Shown in pieces: positions 1 through 6,933 of a stretch of DNA of 12,310 nt (the stretch's first letter is position 1; each line of letters begins with the position of its first letter). A model generated the notes under the pieces. It saw only the letters and a list, made by a program, of their open reading frames with translations. It was not told the origin of the DNA and made no database searches. This DNA comes from Paludibacteraceae bacterium. GTDB lineage: Bacteria; Bacteroidota; Bacteroidia; Bacteroidales; Paludibacteraceae. The stretch is from positions 1 through 12,310 of the forward strand of contig JAGCZK010000072.1 in NCBI GenBank assembly GCA_017960065.1. The letters run 5' to 3'. The translations under genes were made by a program, and so were the position numbers.

Positions 1-981
1 GCGCAGGCCGGTCGGAACGCGTTGGTTGTTGCGGCGGTATTCCTGGTAGCGGTTGCCGGTTTTGATGCAGTTGCGGGCAAACGAACGGGTGATCGGCGGA
101 AACGCCTCGATTTTTTTGTTGATGGCGGCATAGACCTTTTCCCAAAAGCGGGGAACGGCGCACATCAGGCTCGGACGCACTTCCAAAATCGTTTTCTGGA
201 TTTCGGTGGGGCGTTTGTTGATGTAGATGGGAATGCCCCGTTGCAGACAGAAATAGCACCAGGCACGTTCCAAAATGTGCGTCAGCGGCAAGAAGCACAA
301 CACCTTGTCGTGGTCGTTGGTGACGGCCAGACGCTCGTTGTGGATGCGCATGCACTCGGTGTAGTTCCATTGGTGGAGCATCACGCCCTTGGGCGTTCCC
401 GTCGTGCCCGAAGTGTAGAGGATGCTGATGAGGTCGTCTTGCGACAGGTGGTCGCGGCGTGCGGCGATGTCGTCGGTATGCGGCGCCACGTCGCCCAAGG
501 CGAGCAGCTGGTTGTAGCGGATGGTTTTGCGCTCCTGAATCTGAATGTCGTCGTCGATGGCAATGATCCACTGCAGCGAAGGACAACGCTCCAACAAGCC
601 GAGCGCAATGTTGTAGTGCGACTGCTCGCCCACAAACAGCAGGCTGATTTTGGCGTTGTTGACGATGTATTCGGCCTGTTCGAGGGTCGAGGTGGCGTAG
701 AGCGGAATGGTGGTGGCATGCGCCTTGATGGCGGCCAAATCGCCCACGATGATCTCGGGACAGTTCTGGGCGAAGAATCCGACGCGTCCGCCTTCTTCCA
801 AGCCTTTCTCAATCATGGCTCCGGCCAAGGCGTTGACATGCTTGGCCATGCGGTACCACGAGAGGCTTTGCCACTTGTCGCGCTTCTCGTTTTTGAAGTA
901 GAGCTGAGCCCGATGCCCGTATTTGTCGGCCTGACGGTCAATCAGCGTTCCCAAATGAAAAGGTTCGTTTGTCTGTTTCAT
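1..981 (-). CDS. Long-chain fatty-acid-CoA ligase (AMP-forming), C-terminus cut by window edge
   Basis: The first 327 codons of an AMP-binding acyl-CoA synthetase; the frame is open to base 1, so the C-terminal part lies outside the window. The enzyme would adenylate a fatty acid with ATP and transfer it to coenzyme A. The phosphate-binding signature YTSGTTGTPKGVM is at about residues 189-201, followed by the FLPLTHILERA motif typical of the long-chain (FadD15/FACS) branch. There is no signal peptide; a cytoplasmic or membrane-associated enzyme is expected. The ATG at 981 overlaps the rnc stop as ATGA (978-981), so it should be translationally coupled as the last gene seen of acpP-fabF-rnc. 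Family assignment is secure; chain-length preference cannot be read from the sequence. Confidence 0.9.
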   Translation of the reverse strand, partial: MKQTNEPFHLGTLIDRQADKYGHRAQLYFKNEKRDKWQSLSWYRMAKHVNALAGAMIEKGLEEGGRVGFFAQNCPEIIVGDLAAIKAHATTIPLYATSTLEQAEYIVNNAKISLLFVGEQSHYNIALGLLERCPSLQWIIAIDDDIQIQERKTIRYNQLLALGDVAPHTDDIAARRDHLSQDDLISILYTSGTTGTPKGVMLHQWNYTECMRIHNERLAVTNDHDKVLCFLPLTHILERAWCYFCLQRGIPIYINKRPTEIQKTILEVRPSLMCAVPRFWEKVYAAINKKIEAFPPITRSFARNCIKTGNRYQEYRRNNQRVPTGLR

Positions 982-1757
982 AGCTCTGCCGGTATCGGAG
1001 CGACAAATAAGCCGCGACTGATCGAGTCGCAGGCCTGTTTGGCCGCTTCCTGTTGCGATTGTTTTTTACTGAATCCCACGCCGGTGCCCAACATCTGGTC
1101 TTCGACGAAGACTTCGGTCTTGAACATCGTGGTGTTGTTTTGTTTGTTGACGACCGCATCGACCAGTCTGAAGTCGTAGGTGTATTTGTTTTGCTGCGCC
1201 CACTCGATGAGCTTCGACTTGAAGTTGCTCTCTTCGCTGCTGGCGCGGGTAAAGTCGAGCAGCTTGCGGTCGGACAGGCCTTGAACAAACCGCAGGCAGG
1301 CCGTGTAGCCCAAGTCGATGTAGATGGCGCCGATGAGGGCTTCGAAGGCATTGCCGCCGATATGCACCTTCGGTCCGTTGGCCAAATCGTACTTTTGCGA
1401 GGCGACCACCAGCTTGTTGAGCCCGAGTTTGAGGGCGAGGTTGTCGAGCGTCTCGCGCTTAACCAGCTTCGAGCGGATGCTGGTCAGCTCGCCTTCGTCC
1501 TTTTCGGGAAACATCTTGTAGAGCAGGTCGGCGGTGACGGTGCTCAGGACCGAGTCGCCCAAAAACTCGAGGCGTTCGTTGTTGATGACGTGTCCGTTGG
1601 CGTCCTTGATGCCCGACGAGCGGTGGATGCAGGCGGTTTTGTAGATTTCGATGTTTTTCGGGGCGAAGCCCAAGATTTCCGTTAAAAAAGCATAGGTGGC
1701 GTCTTTCTTTCGAAAGATGCCACCTAAATGCTTATTAAGGAAATCGGTTACGCTCAT
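978..1757 (-). CDS. rnc: Ribonuclease III
   Basis: Double-strand-specific endoribonuclease for rRNA and mRNA processing, 259 residues, slightly longer than the E. coli protein because of an N-terminal extension of about 20 residues. The signature NERLEFLGDSVL is at residues 60-71, giving E61, E64 and D68 as catalytic-site residues. The second metal-binding segment is GNAFEALIGAIYID (135-148), with E139 at the E. coli E117 position. N136 occupies the position of E. coli D114. A C-terminal double-stranded-RNA-binding domain begins near FKSKLIEWAQQ and contains the GVGFSKKQSQQEAAKQA helix. The start ATG (1757) overlaps the fabF stop by ATGA, and the stop overlaps the acyl-CoA ligase start. Position downstream of acpP-fabF is a familiar arrangement in Bacteroidota. 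Confidence 0.95.
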   Translation of the reverse strand: MSVTDFLNKHLGGIFRKKDATYAFLTEILGFAPKNIEIYKTACIHRSSGIKDANGHVINNERLEFLGDSVLSTVTADLLYKMFPEKDEGELTSIRSKLVKRETLDNLALKLGLNKLVVASQKYDLANGPKVHIGGNAFEALIGAIYIDLGYTACLRFVQGLSDRKLLDFTRASSEESNFKSKLIEWAQQNKYTYDFRLVDAVVNKQNNTTMFKTEVFVEDQMLGTGVGFSKKQSQQEAAKQACDSISRGLFVAPIPAEL

Positions 1758-3013
1758 TGCCCTTTGTATTTTCTGACCAAAATGGCAGCGTTGTGACCGC
1801 CGAATCCAAAGGTGTTGGACAAGGCTACGTCCACCACGCGTTTTTGGGGAGAACCAAAGGTGAAGTTGAGTTTGTAATCGATGTTTTCATCTTCTTCGCC
1901 GGTAAAGTTGATGGTCGGCGGAACAATGTCGTTCTTTACCGACAATACCGAGGCGATGGCTTCGATTGCTCCCGTAGCCCCCAACAAGTGACCGGTCATC
2001 GACTTGGTCGAACTGATGTTGAGTTTGTAGGCATGGTCGCCAAACACCTGTTTGATGGCTTTTAACTCCGAAACGTCGCCCACCGGGGTCGAAGTTCCGT
2101 GTACGTTGATGTAATCCACCGCATCGGGGGCGATGCCGGCATCTGCCAGTGCGTTTTTCATTACCAGAATGGCACCCAATCCTTCGGGGTGGCTGGCAGT
2201 GATGTGGTAGGCGTCGGCAGAGGCGCCGCTACCGATGATTTCGGCATAGATTTTGGCACCGCGGGCCTTGGCATGCTCCAATTCCTCCAATACCAGCGAG
2301 CCGGAGCCTTCGCCCATGACAAAACCGTCGCGCGAGGCGCTGAACGGACGCGAAGCCGTTTCGGGGCTGTCGTTGCGGGTCGAAAGGGCGTGCATGGAGT
2401 TGAATCCACCCACACCGCTCATGGTGATGGCGGCTTCGGACCCTCCGGTGACAATGACATTGGCTTTGCCCATGCGGATGAGGTCGAAGGCGTTGGAGAT
2501 GGCCGTGGTGCTGGAGGCACAGGCCGAAGTGGTGACATAGTTGGGGCCGCGGAAACCGAATTCCATCGAAATCATGCCGGGCACGATGTCCGAAATCATT
2601 TTGGTGATGTAGAAGGGATTGAACCGCGGGGGTCCGTCGCCTTTGGCATGTTCGATGATGTCTCTTTCCATCGAACCGATGCCACCGATGCCGATACCGT
2701 AGATAACACCGATACGGTCGAGATCTTCTTTTTCGAGATCAAAACCTGCGTCGGCGATGGCTTGGCGTGCAGCGACTATGGCGAATTGACTGACCAAATC
2801 CAGTTTGCGCACCTCTTTGCGGTCGAAGTGCTCGTTCGGATCAAAGTTTTTGACCTCGCAGGCGAATCTGGTCTTGTATTTTTCTGCGTCGAAACGCGTA
2901 ATCGGTCCGGCTCCGCTTACCCCCTTGAGCAATGACTCCCAGAAACTGGCAACGTCGTTGCCTATGGGGGTAAGTGCGCCTAAACCTGTTACTACAACCC
3001 TTTTTAATTCCAT
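1754..3013 (-). CDS. fabF: Beta-ketoacyl-ACP synthase II
   Basis: Elongating condensing enzyme of type II fatty acid synthesis: condenses malonyl-ACP with acyl-ACP in the cytoplasm. The chosen 419-residue product starts MELKRVVVTGLGALTP, the normal FabF N-terminus. The frame stays open to an ATG at 3064, but that would add 17 unrelated residues running back into acpP. The Cys-His-His active site is complete: C165 in TTSACASS, H305 in NVHGTSTP and H342 in MTGHLLGATGA. The C-terminal NTFGFGGHNA motif is present. The gene lies 16 bp after acpP, its carrier partner, and its TGA overlaps the rnc ATG. No odd features; assignment to FabF rather than FabB rests on overall similarity and acpP linkage. 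Confidence 0.96.
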   Translation of the reverse strand: MELKRVVVTGLGALTPIGNDVASFWESLLKGVSGAGPITRFDAEKYKTRFACEVKNFDPNEHFDRKEVRKLDLVSQFAIVAARQAIADAGFDLEKEDLDRIGVIYGIGIGGIGSMERDIIEHAKGDGPPRFNPFYITKMISDIVPGMISMEFGFRGPNYVTTSACASSTTAISNAFDLIRMGKANVIVTGGSEAAITMSGVGGFNSMHALSTRNDSPETASRPFSASRDGFVMGEGSGSLVLEELEHAKARGAKIYAEIIGSGASADAYHITASHPEGLGAILVMKNALADAGIAPDAVDYINVHGTSTPVGDVSELKAIKQVFGDHAYKLNISSTKSMTGHLLGATGAIEAIASVLSVKNDIVPPTINFTGEEDENIDYKLNFTFGSPQKRVVDVALSNTFGFGGHNAAILVRKYKGQ

Positions 3014-3029
3014 AAAGGAGGGTTTGGTG

Positions 3030-3266
3030 TTATTTGCAATTAGCTTCGATGAAAGCGATGGCATCGCCCACCGTTGAGATTTTCTCAGCTTCTTCGTCAG
3101 GAATCGTTACACCGAATTCTTTCTCGAATTCCATGATCATTTCAACCGTGTCCAGCGAGTCGGCTCCGAGGTCGTTGGTGAAGCTGGCGGTTGCAACCAC
3201 TTCAGATTCTTCAACGCCCAATTTCTCGACGATAATTGCTTTTACTTTTGCTGCTACTTCTGACAT
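3030..3266 (-). CDS. acpP: Acyl carrier protein
   Basis: Small acidic carrier (78 residues) that holds growing acyl chains on a 4'-phosphopantetheine arm during fatty acid synthesis. The attachment motif is GADSLDTVE with Ser37 as the modified residue; the flanking helices are rich in Glu and Asp as expected. It is the first gene of the minus-strand operon acpP-fabF-rnc-acyl-CoA ligase, with a Bacteroidota -7 box about 40 bp upstream. Apo-ACP needs a phosphopantetheinyl transferase, and a candidate is encoded at 8018-8629 in this window. Length and motif match the family with nothing unusual. Confidence 0.97.
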   Translation of the reverse strand: MSEVAAKVKAIIVEKLGVEESEVVATASFTNDLGADSLDTVEMIMEFEKEFGVTIPDEEAEKISTVGDAIAFIEANCK

Positions 3267-3305
3267 AACTTAAAAATTTGGTTAATAATTCAGTTTTTTG
3301 CGCTG

Positions 3306-3313
3306 CAAAGATA
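3306..3313 (-). promoter_or_regulatory. Predicted acpP operon promoter (-7 box)
   Basis: On the minus strand the sequence reads TATCTTTG, a perfect match to the Bacteroidota sigma-ABfr -7 consensus TAnnTTTG. Transcription would start near 3300, leaving a leader of about 33 nt before the acpP ATG. I see no clear TTTG -33 box at the usual 19-20 bp spacing, so the upstream element is weak or replaced by an activator. Confidence 0.6.
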
Positions 3314-3484
3314 AGTCTTTTTGTCGAGACTGACGCCGTTTTATGTTAAAAAACACATTTTCGAGACAGGGCGTAAAATTGAAAATTCCGTTTTTTGAGA
3401 AAAAATTACGTTTTAATCGGTTGAGTGATAAGTGGTTGCAGATTGGCGTGGTGTTGATAACTTTTTAGTTGTCAAACTTTGTTT

Positions 3485-3492
3485 TACCTTTG
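3485..3492 (+). promoter_or_regulatory. Predicted purN promoter (-7 box)
   Basis: TACCTTTG matches the Bacteroidota -7 consensus exactly. A T-run (3462-3466) sits where the -33 TTTG box would be, but it is not a good match. The expected start near 3499 gives a leader of about 35 nt. That leader contains a small CGGGG/CCCCG hairpin (3502-3517) at its very 5' end. Confidence 0.6.
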
Positions 3493-3533
3493 TAGTCCAA
3501 ACGGGGCCAAATCCCCGAAAACATCGGAAAATT

Positions 3534-4097
3534 ATGGTAAGAGTTGCGATTTTTGCTTCGGGTTCTGGAACGAACGCCGAGAATATTATCCGTTATTTCG
3601 CTGGCAATCAGCAAGTTTGTGTCGATTGTGTGTTGAGTAACAAGGCCGATGCCTATGTTCACGAACGTGCCAAACAGGCCGGCGTGCCTTCGTTTTTCTT
3701 TCCGAAGGCCGAATTTAACGACGGTACGGTGCTGCGCTTTTTGCAGGGCCGCGGCATCGGGTTTGTCGTGCTGGCAGGCTACATGCTCAAGGTGTGCGAC
3801 GAACTGATTGAGGCGTTCCCCAACAAAATCGTCAACATCCACCCGGCGTTGCTGCCCAAGTTCGGCGGCAAGGGCATGCACGGCAACCATGTGCACGAAG
3901 CGGTGGTGGCCGCCGGCGAAACCGAGTCGGGCATTACCATCCACTACATCAACAACGAGTACGATGCCGGGCAGATCATCTTCCAGGCCAAATGCCCGGT
4001 GCTGCCGGCCGATTCGCCCGAAGACGTGGCCCAAAAGGTACACGCCCTCGAGTACGAGTGGTATCCCCAGATTATTGGCCGTCTGTTGCAGAAGTAG
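3534..4097 (+). CDS. purN: Phosphoribosylglycinamide formyltransferase (GART)
   Basis: Third step of de novo purine synthesis: transfers a formyl group from 10-formyltetrahydrofolate to GAR. The 187-residue product starting MVRVAIFASGSGTN has the glycine-rich phosphate-binding loop at residues 9-13. The catalytic residues match E. coli PurN N106, H108 and D144: N101 and H103 in NIHPALLPKFGGKG, and D144 in NNEYDAGQIIF. The frame is open to 3432, but the 34 extra residues lie across the promoter and do not resemble the family, so the ATG at 3534 was chosen. The gene is divergent from acpP and ends inside the 3' end of topB, with a 26-bp tail-to-tail overlap. Confidence 0.95.
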   Translation: MVRVAIFASGSGTNAENIIRYFAGNQQVCVDCVLSNKADAYVHERAKQAGVPSFFFPKAEFNDGTVLRFLQGRGIGFVVLAGYMLKVCDELIEAFPNKIVNIHPALLPKFGGKGMHGNHVHEAVVAAGETESGITIHYINNEYDAGQIIFQAKCPVLPADSPEDVAQKVHALEYEWYPQIIGRLLQK

Positions 4098-6462
4098 GCG
4101 GCGCTTGGTCGCCCTGGCGCTCGGCAAAAACGAACTGCACCTGGCCGTCTTTGATCCGGAGTGCGGCGCTGAACGGCTTGCCGTCGCGGCTCGTAAAGCC
4201 GTCGAGAACAGGCGTCTGGCCGTCTTTGAGCAGTTGCTGTGCGGTTTCGATGTCGATGCTGCGGCCCGAAATCTCTTTCCAAACCACGAATTTGCAGCCT
4301 TCTTTGTAGCCCATGCAGCCGTAGCCGCGCATGCCTTCGACAACGTCTTTGCCGCAAGTCGGGCAGTGTCCGATGACGGGGTTGAACACGTAGCGCGAAC
4401 GGCCGGTCTCCGGGTCGTAGCCGATGCGGGCGTCGAATTTTTTGCCTTCCTTGCCGGTGAATCCGCTAAGCCGGTCGGAATAGCCGCGGCTGACAATTTT
4501 GCCCAGCTGCTCCAAGTCGATGCCGACGCCTCCGATTTGTTTCCATATCACAAAGTTGCAGTCGGGATTGCGCCGGCTGCAGCCGTATGCCTTTTCGTTT
4601 TCGCGCAGGCGGTTGCCGCATAGCGGACAACAGTAGTCGGAGGCCTGTCCGGTTTTGATCTGACCGCTCGTTTGGATGAGACGCTCGACTTCGGCGCGGG
4701 TGAATTCGATGATTTCGTTGGCAAACTGCCGGCTGTCGTATTTGTGCACGGCCATGAGGTTGAGTTTGCGCTCCCAATCGCCGGTCATGGCGGGGTTGCC
4801 GATCGGTGCGTCTTTGGTCAGTTGGTAGATTTGCAGCCCCAGTGGGGTGGGGAGCAGTTTCTTTTTGTCGCTGATGATGAATTTGCGCTTGAACAGGGTT
4901 TCGATGATCGATGCCCGGGTGGCCGGTGTGCCCAATCCGCAGTCTTTCATGGCCTCCACCGCTTCGGGGTCAGTGAGTTGGCGGCCGGCGGTCTCCATGC
5001 TTTTGAGCAGCGAGGCCTCGGTCAGTAGCGGCGGTTTCTTGGTCATGCCTTCCTTGATTTCCTTGCCTTCGACATCGACAGGGGCGTTTTTGGGGATGTC
5101 GGGCAGCAGCTGGCTGTCGTCCTCCTCGTCGTCGGTTTCGCTTTTGTCGTCGGTCATCTGCAGCAGGCGCCAGCCGGCGGTTTGTATTTTGGATCCGACC
5201 GAGGTCAGCGGCTCGCGGCCTTCGGCATAGTCGAATTTGTAGGTCAGCACCTCTTTCTTGCAAGGCGGCAGCAGGGCCATCAGCAGTTGCAGGCACACCA
5301 TGTCGAAGATTTTGCGCTCGTCGGCCGGCAGCATGCCGATTTTGTCGATGCCGTGAAACGTCGGGATGATGGCATGGTGGTCGGTCAGCTTTTTGCTGTC
5401 GAACGGGGCCTTGTTCAACCCTTTCTGGGCCAGGGTGTCGAGGGCGGGCTTCAGTTTTTCGCCGTAAGGCAGCCCCGCCAGCAGCGGCACCTGTTTTTTG
5501 AGGTCGGCCACCATGTCGTCGCCCAGGTAGCGGCTGCCGGTACGCGGGTAGGTCAGCACCTTGTAGCGCTCGTAGAGGCCTTGCATGAGGTCGAGCGTGC
5601 GTTGGGCGCTGAACCCGTAGCGACGGTTGGCGTCGGCTTGCAGCGAAGTCAGGTCGTAGGGTAGCGGCGCCTTTTCGGTTTTGACTTTCTTTTGCTTGTC
5701 GATGGTCTGGACCTGAGCGCCGATTTGTGCCAGCAGGGCCTCGGCCTGAGTGCGGTCTTGAAAGCGCTCGGCGCTGCGTGCCTTGAAGCTTTGCCCGCCG
5801 TAGCTAAGCGTGGCTTGCAGGGTGTAGAAGGCCGAGGGCACGAAGGCTTCGTGCTCGAGGTAGCGCTTGCAGATCAAGGCCAATGTGGGGGTCTGCACGC
5901 GGCCCAGCGACAGCGCCGTGCGCGAGTTGCTGCCGAGCGTCAGGGCGCGCGACGCATTCATGCCGACCAGCCAGTCGGCCTCGTTGCGGGCGCGGGCCGA
6001 AGCGTAGAGGTCGTCGTATTCGGCCCCCGGTTTCAGGTTCTTGAATCCGTCGAGAATGGCCGCATCGGTCATCGACGAAATCCACAGCCGTCTGAAGGGC
6101 TTGTTGCACTTGCTTTCGTTGTAGATGTAGCGGAAAATGGCTTCGCCTTCGCGGCCGGCGTCGGTGGCGCAGATGATTTCTTCGGCGTCGCGAAACAGGG
6201 TGACGATGGTGTTGAGCTGTTTTTTGGCGCCCTCGTCGCCCGTAGGCAGGTAAACGAACGTTTGCGGCACGATGGGCAGGTCTTGCAGGTTCCATTGCTT
6301 GTAACCGTAGTGATCCGGCTTGGCCAACTCAATCAGGTGTCCGAACGCCCAGGTGATTTGGCATCCCCGCCCTTCCAGATACCCGTCTTTTTTGCCCGTG
6401 ATTTGCAGCACGCGGGCAATGTCTTTGGCGACGGACGGTTTTTCGGTGAGGATGACTTTCAT
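4072..6462 (-). CDS. topB: DNA topoisomerase III (type IA)
   Basis: Type IA topoisomerase that cuts and passes single DNA strands, mainly decatenating replication and recombination intermediates. The 796-residue protein begins with a TOPRIM domain (MKVILTEKPSVAKDIA, with E7, and ATDAGREGEAIF near 99-110). The active-site tyrosine is in LTYPRTGSRYL near residue 305. An acidic insert (ETDDEEDD) lies around 441-448. The C-terminal region from about 608 has two cysteine-rich repeats, CCPLCG...YGCSRRNPDC and CPTCG...YGCMGYKEGC, each followed by a VIWK/VVWK segment typical of topoisomerase C-terminal repeat domains. The DAG in place of DxD in the TOPRIM motif fits the Bacteroides/Gram-positive TopB subfamily as I recall it. 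It overlaps purN by 26 bp at the 3' end. No promoter is visible directly upstream. Confidence 0.94.
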   Translation of the reverse strand: MKVILTEKPSVAKDIARVLQITGKKDGYLEGRGCQITWAFGHLIELAKPDHYGYKQWNLQDLPIVPQTFVYLPTGDEGAKKQLNTIVTLFRDAEEIICATDAGREGEAIFRYIYNESKCNKPFRRLWISSMTDAAILDGFKNLKPGAEYDDLYASARARNEADWLVGMNASRALTLGSNSRTALSLGRVQTPTLALICKRYLEHEAFVPSAFYTLQATLSYGGQSFKARSAERFQDRTQAEALLAQIGAQVQTIDKQKKVKTEKAPLPYDLTSLQADANRRYGFSAQRTLDLMQGLYERYKVLTYPRTGSRYLGDDMVADLKKQVPLLAGLPYGEKLKPALDTLAQKGLNKAPFDSKKLTDHHAIIPTFHGIDKIGMLPADERKIFDMVCLQLLMALLPPCKKEVLTYKFDYAEGREPLTSVGSKIQTAGWRLLQMTDDKSETDDEEDDSQLLPDIPKNAPVDVEGKEIKEGMTKKPPLLTEASLLKSMETAGRQLTDPEAVEAMKDCGLGTPATRASIIETLFKRKFIISDKKKLLPTPLGLQIYQLTKDAPIGNPAMTGDWERKLNLMAVHKYDSRQFANEIIEFTRAEVERLIQTSGQIKTGQASDYCCPLCGNRLRENEKAYGCSRRNPDCNFVIWKQIGGVGIDLEQLGKIVSRGYSDRLSGFTGKEGKKFDARIGYDPETGRSRYVFNPVIGHCPTCGKDVVEGMRGYGCMGYKEGCKFVVWKEISGRSIDIETAQQLLKDGQTPVLDGFTSRDGKPFSAALRIKDGQVQFVFAERQGDQAPPTSATDGQ

Positions 6463-6478
6463 GGCAGATAGAGAATAA

Positions 6479-6509
6479 AAATCCTCCGAAAGGGATTTCC
6501 GGAGGATTT
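6479..6509 (-). terminator. Intrinsic terminator of rpmE2
   Basis: Ten-bp perfect stem, AAATCCTCCG and CGGAGGATTT in the transcript, with an 11-nt loop and then a T-rich tract (TTTTTATTC) on the minus strand. It starts about 20 bp after the rpmE2 stop codon and ends 16 bp before the topB start codon. It may partly uncouple the two genes or work as an attenuator for topB. Confidence 0.8.
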
Positions 6510-6530
6510 AAATGATTGAAAGAGAATATC

Positions 6531-6779
6531 TTATTTGTTTCTCTTGTAGCGCGAGTTGAATTTGTCAACGCGACCTGCGGTGTCAACCAAGGTCGATTTG
6601 CCGGTGTAGAACGGGTGCGAAGTGTTCGAAATATCCAATTTGATGACAGGATAGGTTTCGCCTTCGAATTCAACGGTTTCTTTCGAAGCGGCGGTCGAAC
6701 GCGACAGGAACATATCGCCATTAGACATGTCCTTGAATACAACCGGACGATAGTTTTCGGGATGGATACCTTCTTTCAT
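6531..6779 (-). CDS. rpmE2: 50S ribosomal protein L31, type B
   Basis: Structural protein of the large ribosomal subunit, 82 residues. The N-terminus MKEGIHPENYRPVVFKD, the internal SNTSHPFYTG segment and the VDKFNSRYKR tail are characteristic of L31. There is no CxxC pair, so this is the zinc-independent (C-minus, type B) form. The gene stands alone between a near-ideal promoter (6819-6849) and a strong terminator (6479-6509). A -7 box about 40 bp upstream of the ATG fits a short leader. Nothing about the protein is unusual. Confidence 0.96.
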   Translation of the reverse strand: MKEGIHPENYRPVVFKDMSNGDMFLSRSTAASKETVEFEGETYPVIKLDISNTSHPFYTGKSTLVDTAGRVDKFNSRYKRNK

Positions 6780-6818
6780 ATTGTTTGTTTTTTAATTATT
6801 TGATTCCAAATCGGGCGA

Positions 6819-6849
6819 CAAAGGTAAAAAGAAATTCGCAACAAACAAA
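6819..6849 (-). promoter_or_regulatory. Predicted rpmE2 promoter
   Basis: Minus-strand TTTG (6846-6849), 19-bp spacer and TACCTTTG (6819-6826): a full match to the Bacteroidota -33/-7 consensus. The start point would be near 6813, giving a leader of about 33 nt. It lies back to back with the patatin gene promoter. Confidence 0.8.
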
Positions 6850-6865
6850 ATATTATTGCTTTTTG

Positions 6866-6896
6866 TTTGGGCTAAAAGTACAATTTTTTACCTTTG
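6866..6896 (+). promoter_or_regulatory. Predicted promoter of the patatin-like gene
   Basis: TTTG (6866-6869), 19-bp spacer and TACCTTTG (6889-6896) match both Bacteroidota promoter boxes. Transcription from about 6903 excludes the upstream in-frame ATG at 6856 and supports the start at 6934. Confidence 0.8.
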
Positions 6897-6933
6897 TAAC
6901 TCCATCTGCTTGCAGGTGCAGCATTTTATAACG

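Noticed and set aside
22..1179. Long plus-strand open frame of 385 codons
   Set aside because: It is antisense to the acyl-CoA ligase and rnc, has no recognisable domain, and its length reflects GC-rich codon bias.
3014..3064. Upstream start for fabF
   Set aside because: It would add 17 non-homologous residues overlapping acpP; MELKRVVVTG is the family N-terminus.
3465..4496. Minus-strand open frame of 343 codons across purN and the topB end
   Set aside because: Both covered genes have complete catalytic motifs, while this frame has low-complexity composition and no family features.
5692..6471. Plus-strand open frame of 259 codons
   Set aside because: Antisense of topB, whose TOPRIM domain accounts for the region.
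6483..6487. GGAGG as a Shine-Dalgarno site for topB
   Set aside because: It is 20 nt from the start codon and forms part of the terminator stem; Bacteroidota also make little use of Shine-Dalgarno pairing.
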